Source: Candidatus Poseidoniales archaeon (GTDB lineage: Archaea > Thermoplasmatota > Poseidoniia > Poseidoniales > Thalassarchaeaceae). From it: a stretch of 9,870 bases of DNA. Below the pieces are notes generated by a model. That model made no database searches. It saw nothing but the letters and a program-made list of their open reading frames with translations, and was not told where the DNA came from. The DNA lies in assembly GCA_028821815.1 (NCBI GenBank), contig JAPKEY010000045.1:1-9870 (forward strand). The letters run 5' to 3'. Position numbers and translations under genes: made by a program. Positions 6,464 to 9,870 of the stretch are shown piece by piece (position 1 is the first letter of the stretch; every line of letters begins with the position of its first letter).

Positions 6464-7198
6464 ATGATGGCAAACACCGACGATGCCGAAAATGAGTTGG
6501 CATCCCGCCTTGCGCTGTTCGATGACGAACCGGATATTAATGACTGGTTCGAGGTCGCACTCGGTGCTGCAATGGTGACGATGGGGCTACATCAATTGTT
6601 CAATCCTGGCGGCCTTTTCGAGACCGGTGTCATGCAATGGCTCGGTGCTGCAGTCGTCTCAATGGGTTTTATTTTACTCGGTCATGGAATCAAGGACATG
6701 CTCCTGAAAGAAGTGCGCGCATCGATTGTTCGACTTGATATGGATGATGGAAGTGACAGTATCGATTACGGCTTGATACGAGACGTACTCCTGCACCCTG
6801 ACAAGTATCAACAACTCCTTTATGAGGCCTATCAAATGGCCTACGAAGATGGTATCTTAACCGATGAAGAAATGACCGAATTGAGCGCCCTTGCTCGTGT
6901 GTTACAGGTTCCTGAACGAAGTGCGGCTCGAATGGCGACGCGTGCCGCAATCGAGTCCGCATTGAAGGATGATCATGTATCTGAGGCTGAACTTGACCTC
7001 ATCGTCGGCGCCGCTCGCCCTCTCGGTCTAAGTGATGAACAACTGGCACGAATTGTCGAGGCACTCCGTGATCACAATCTCGATGCAGAAGAACGTGCCA
7101 TGCTCGACGAAATGCTCGGCTCTATCCCTGATCAGGATGACGACAGTGATGGGGATGGAATTCCAGATGATCTTGAGAGTTATACCGAAGAAGAGTGA
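6464..7198 (+). CDS. Membrane protein with two N-terminal TM helices and TerB-like acidic helical domain
   Basis: I cannot name this 244-residue protein. After an acidic start, two hydrophobic segments (about 29-46 and 57-75) form a likely membrane hairpin; the Lys/Arg-containing stretch after them (77-90) suggests the long C-terminal part is cytoplasmic. Residues about 115-218 resemble a TerB-type all-helical domain, with two similar units: AYQMAYEDGILTDEEMTELS followed by ARVLQVPE, and ESALKDDHVSEAELDLI followed by ARPLGLSDEQ. Each has a helix, an acidic turn, a helix and a short hydrophobic LGL/LQV element. The C-terminus carries DSDGDGIPDDLE (227-238), a calcium-type loop like those of thrombospondin type 3 or dockerin repeats. 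Start is ATG 6464 or the adjacent ATG 6467; an in-frame stop lies just upstream. It is transcribed away from hel308 and meets the next gene end to end. TerB-like is a structural resemblance, not a proven membership. Confidence 0.8.
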   Translation: MMANTDDAENELASRLALFDDEPDINDWFEVALGAAMVTMGLHQLFNPGGLFETGVMQWLGAAVVSMGFILLGHGIKDMLLKEVRASIVRLDMDDGSDSIDYGLIRDVLLHPDKYQQLLYEAYQMAYEDGILTDEEMTELSALARVLQVPERSAARMATRAAIESALKDDHVSEAELDLIVGAARPLGLSDEQLARIVEALRDHNLDAEERAMLDEMLGSIPDQDDDSDGDGIPDDLESYTEEE

Positions 7199-9190
7199 TT
7201 ACCACTGATTCAGTACTTCTTCGGCGAGTGCCAATCCTTTTTCACGTCGCTCTTTCTCAACAAATCCTGCACATACTAACACTACTAAGCCGAGTATTGC
7301 AACCCAGAAATCATGTGGGATAAGCCCGTTTGATGATTCGATCCCACCTGGGGAGATGAGGTCATTTGCATAGACCTCGTTGGAACGAATTGAGAGTTCC
7401 ATGGCATCAATTCCACAATCACAAAATGAAACTGACAATAGTTCTGGCTTGACTGCTTCAGTCACATCATTCCAATCACTAGCAGTAACCGTGTCCGGAC
7501 GACTGACCCATGCTGGGGAACTGAATGAACCCATACCTGGATCAGAAACCATTTGCCAGTCAATGTGCAATACATTCCCTCTTGGTTCTTCATCGACGAT
7601 GAGCAGTGCTTCTAAGAGCAATAGATCAAGGGCGAGGAGTCGACCTGAACGCAGAATAAAACGTACTTCATTTTCCGCTGAAAGTCGACCATCATTCAAT
7701 TTTCCAAATACCAACCTATCCAAATCGATCCCATCGAGTTCAGCAGCCTCAATTTGCCATCGTCCATCTCCAAGGGGATGTGTAGATTCAATTGTTAACA
7801 TCAATTGCAATCTTTCTCCGGCAGCTACTCCCAAAAAGCCACCATACCATTGTGGACCGAATTCGCCTTCATCATCATTGATAACACCCTGATAAATACG
7901 CTCTAAACGTTGTTCTAAGAGTTCATCAAAGGTCATTTCACCTGGGTTTGGGGATTCGTTTGAAATGGAAACTGCAGGGGATATAATACCACCAAACAAC
8001 AGCAATATGATTGCCATAGGGAGCATAAATCGTGGTAACCAAGGCGATGACAAAGGCATCAGATATCCCATGATTGCGACAAAGATACCGATACCAGCCA
8101 CACCCATCGTGAAAACACCTGCACCAGAGGTGTCACTCGATTTATCCAATTGACCAACCTGCGAGGTCCCAGAATCCCAAGTTGCCTCTCCAGAGAATTC
8201 CTCAGGTGTTGTACTTCCTACTCCCAAAATAGATTGTGACCCAGTGAAACTATACGATTGGAAGTGATCATCCGCTCCCGTCCAACAAAGTGTGTGTTCA
8301 CCATCCTCTGGCTCACTCCATCGATATTCGTTGACAACAATTTCCCCTTCATATCGGGTGCGAATTTCAGGTGTATCTTCCGAACGCCCTTGTTTATCCC
8401 AAAATTCTGGAACGGTGTGCGATTGTTCGACCTCAAGTGGTGTCACCTCCCATGCAACCGTAATTGTGAGTGTACTCAACTTTTCATCCACATCGAAGCG
8501 ATAGCAATCGACATCACTTCCCATTAAGCCACCAAATGTGGTTGAACCGATGAGTGTAATCGAACGCGGCTCTGTGAGGCTGGTGGGCTCATCGACATTT
8601 GCCGCATCAACATCAATACTCCACTCAATGGGCAACTCAATGTTGGAATCTCCAGCGAGATGTAATTCCCACGTAACTGGTTGATTGATGTCAAATGAAA
8701 TACGCAATAGAATTTGATCCAGAGGCGATAGAATACGCCCATTTGTGAGTTCCAATTCCTCATTTTCCAAAACATATGGGGCTTGATTACCTGGTGTTTC
8801 ACTCGGCTCGGGAGCTGAAATCGTCCACGAATTTGTCGAGGGCCCTAAAATGAGTTCAATGTACAAATCAGGACGGGTCATTCCGACCCCATCCTCCTGA
8901 ATTCTGAAATCAAAAATCATTGATTCCACCACATTGGGGAGCAGACTCACACTCGTTTGATCAGGAAGCATTGGGAATTCAAGTGTGATTGTAACCGGTT
9001 GGACCAAGTTTGCATCTCTTTCCTCTTTACTCAGCATTGTATCCCCAACCGCATCAGATGATAATGAACAATCATCATTTGCGCAAACGAGATTCAGCGT
9101 TTGATTTTCGGTTGACAAATCAGCAACCACAACAGGAGCCAGCGAGAGTAAGAATAGGGTCAGAGTGATGAGAGCCACTCTACAATTCAT
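7199..9190 (-). CDS. Large secreted-domain membrane protein of unknown function
   Basis: I do not recognise this 663-residue protein as a whole. It begins with a signal peptide (MNCR, hydrophobic 5-19, cleavage near VVAD, 21-24). An acidic beta-rich ectodomain (about 25-355) follows, with the cysteine pair C36/C41 and C229/C302. Its region 205-318 (DVDCYRFDVDEKLSTLTITVAW ... GEHTLCW, shown here in part) resembles a PPC-type jelly roll. Two TM helices (about 359-378 and 388-408) flank a short loop, then comes a second acidic domain (410-625, with CDC at 590-592), a last TM helix (about 627-644) and the basic tail KERREKG. Positive-inside logic puts both large domains outside. It starts 24 bases after the SprT-like stop, so the two are probably co-transcribed. 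No catalytic motif is visible; a cell-surface or envelope role is only inferred from the topology. Confidence 0.85.
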   Translation of the reverse strand: MNCRVALITLTLFLLSLAPVVVADLSTENQTLNLVCANDDCSLSSDAVGDTMLSKEERDANLVQPVTITLEFPMLPDQTSVSLLPNVVESMIFDFRIQEDGVGMTRPDLYIELILGPSTNSWTISAPEPSETPGNQAPYVLENEELELTNGRILSPLDQILLRISFDINQPVTWELHLAGDSNIELPIEWSIDVDAANVDEPTSLTEPRSITLIGSTTFGGLMGSDVDCYRFDVDEKLSTLTITVAWEVTPLEVEQSHTVPEFWDKQGRSEDTPEIRTRYEGEIVVNEYRWSEPEDGEHTLCWTGADDHFQSYSFTGSQSILGVGSTTPEEFSGEATWDSGTSQVGQLDKSSDTSGAGVFTMGVAGIGIFVAIMGYLMPLSSPWLPRFMLPMAIILLLFGGIISPAVSISNESPNPGEMTFDELLEQRLERIYQGVINDDEGEFGPQWYGGFLGVAAGERLQLMLTIESTHPLGDGRWQIEAAELDGIDLDRLVFGKLNDGRLSAENEVRFILRSGRLLALDLLLLEALLIVDEEPRGNVLHIDWQMVSDPGMGSFSSPAWVSRPDTVTASDWNDVTEAVKPELLSVSFCDCGIDAMELSIRSNEVYANDLISPGGIESSNGLIPHDFWVAILGLVVLVCAGFVEKERREKGLALAEEVLNQW

Positions 9191-9214
9191 GGCCCGAGGC
9201 GGTGGCGCGGCTGT

Positions 9215-9757
9215 TTAGCCCTTCGGCCCATTCGCTTCGACTTTTACATCGACTAAAACAATTTGACATTCACGGCAGCGATATCTTCCTTTACCTCTGC
9301 GAGTACGCGGATGCTCTTTGGAGCACTGCGGGCATATCCAAAGCCATTTGGCAGCTCTTTTCCGCAGATGATTTCCAAACGATGACCCCATTTTTTTAGC
9401 TTCGAGATCAGGCCACAATGATTCAAGATTTCGAAAAGCCTTGTCGTGTCCAGTGAATCCTAATGCGTGCAGAAATTCATGATAGAGTAGGAATGCTGCA
9501 TAACGTTGCCAATCATCGGTTAATGACACTGGATGAACATCGACACACCGAACATCAGTCGGTCCAGAAATTTCAGATTTTTTCACTCCTTTCTGGTATC
9601 GGCACACAGCATGGAGTCTGGTCGCATCTCTGCGAAGTCTTCCGAGAGGTATCTTTTGTAATTCATTCACTGGAAGCTGACTAAGTTGCGGTATTTGGTG
9701 CATGGTGTGAACCACATAACCAGCAAGTCTTACCAGTAGCTTCTCTTCATCCTCCAT
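9215..9757 (-). CDS. SprT-like zinc metalloprotease with C-terminal zinc ribbon
   Basis: The 180-residue product has the SprT/Spartan layout. A helical N-terminal part leads to the metal site HEFLH (93-97), then GFTGHDKAF with His104 as probable third ligand. A C-terminal zinc ribbon follows with Cys142/Cys145 (ICPQC) and Cys161/Cys164 (CREC). The ribbon's basic loop, RTRRGKGRYRC, is characteristic of SprT-like proteins. In eukaryotes Spartan degrades proteins crosslinked to DNA; an analogous role in this archaeon is inference, though radA and hel308 nearby fit a genome-maintenance context. No signal peptide or TM is visible, so it should be cytoplasmic. The start at 9757 is preceded by TGAGGAAGGGGT, a purine-rich ribosome site. 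The membrane protein gene follows after 24 bases. A related metallohydrolase fold such as the YgjP type is less likely, given the ribbon. Confidence 0.87.
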   Translation of the reverse strand: MEDEEKLLVRLAGYVVHTMHQIPQLSQLPVNELQKIPLGRLRRDATRLHAVCRYQKGVKKSEISGPTDVRCVDVHPVSLTDDWQRYAAFLLYHEFLHALGFTGHDKAFRNLESLWPDLEAKKMGSSFGNHLRKRAAKWLWICPQCSKEHPRTRRGKGRYRCRECQIVLVDVKVEANGPKG

Positions 9758-9788
9758 ACCCCTTCCTCAACCTCGTCGTTCATCAACA

Positions 9789-9835
9789 TGACCGAATATT
9801 TGGGCCTTTTAGGTTCACCACAACATATTCGGTCA
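9789..9835. promoter_or_regulatory. Perfect 11-bp inverted repeat forming a likely divergent promoter/operator
   Basis: TGACCGAATAT (9789-9799) and ATATTCGGTCA (9825-9835) are perfect reverse complements, 25 bases apart. Read outward on each strand, each copy is ATATTCGGTCA, an A/T core next to CGGTCA. The left copy lies 32-42 bases before the SprT-like ATG (9757). The right copy lies 23-33 bases before an ATG at 9858, so each sits where a TATA box and its flank would be. The symmetry suggests paired promoters or a regulator binding to both arms. Confidence 0.55.
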
Positions 9836-9857
9836 ACACCCGTTACGCTAACTGCCC

Positions 9858-9870
9858 ATGGTGTCTAGTG
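9858..9870 (+). CDS. Possible start of a divergent gene (partial, runs off the window)
   Basis: An ATG at 9858 opens a plus-strand frame (Met-Val-Ser-Ser) that leaves the window after four codons. It has no ribosome binding site, but the right arm of the inverted repeat puts an ATATT core about 30 bases upstream, the distance expected for a leaderless archaeal transcript. Too little coding sequence is present to identify a product, so this could be chance. Confidence 0.25.

Noticed and set aside
6381..6503. Longer Hel308 start at 6503 (41 extra residues)
   Set aside because: The extra residues are unlike the Hel308 N-terminus, and the start would overlap the first 40 bases of the divergent gene. 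Family homology begins at the Met at 6380.
7140..7175. DxDxDG-coding run near the TerB-like C-terminus as a possible DNA repeat array
   Set aside because: The GAT-rich codons encode a single calcium-type loop; there is no tandem repeat at the DNA level.
7380..7892. Plus-strand 170-residue open frame antisense to the large membrane protein
   Set aside because: Serine/proline-rich composition typical of a shadow frame; the minus-strand frame has a signal peptide and TM helices.

Overview
The window reads as a compact, gene-dense piece of an archaeal chromosome. It carries a euryarchaeal-type RadA recombinase, a Hel308 (Ski2-like) helicase and a protein best explained as the KEOPS subunit Cgi121. 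The moderate GC content, short intergenic gaps, an acidic membrane-anchored protein with a DxDxDG calcium-type motif, and a large signal-peptide/multi-ectodomain membrane protein together suggest a marine planktonic euryarchaeon such as Marine Group II (Poseidoniales). That placement is inference, not something the sequence proves. All coding regions look intact. I saw no rRNA, tRNA, CRISPR array, transposase or integrase.

Layout, left to right. Positions 1-127 are an A/T-rich region holding the radA promoter. radA (128-1147, +) converges on an M3-family oligoendopeptidase (1216-2898, -), with a strong stem-loop between them. The minus strand from 6380 down to 1216 appears to be one transcription unit: hel308 (3825-6380), cgi121 (3241-3828, overlapping hel308 by an ATGA stop/start), a small zinc-ribbon protein (2908-3177) and the peptidase (1216-2898, whose Shine-Dalgarno overlaps the zinc-ribbon stop codon). 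Diverging from hel308 is a two-TM, TerB-like acidic protein (6464-7198, +). It abuts, with no gap, a convergent 663-residue membrane protein (7199-9190, -). That gene lies 24 bp downstream of a SprT/Spartan-like zinc metalloprotease (9215-9757, -), and the two probably form a second unit. Upstream of it, a perfect 11-bp inverted repeat (9789-9835) forms a likely divergent promoter/operator, and a gene on the plus strand may begin at 9858.

Functionally, genome maintenance recurs: RadA (strand exchange), Hel308 (processing of stalled forks) and SprT-like (in the Spartan family, repair of DNA-protein crosslinks). Cgi121 links the helicase to KEOPS (tRNA t6A modification). The helicase-Cgi121 pair, with a co-transcribed zinc-ribbon protein of unknown role, is the most interesting association here. 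I found no clear evidence of a wholly novel defence or mobile system. The best leads are the hel308-cgi121 coupling, an unusual ~70-residue insertion in Hel308, the TerB-like membrane protein divergent from it, and the symmetrical divergent promoter at the right end.
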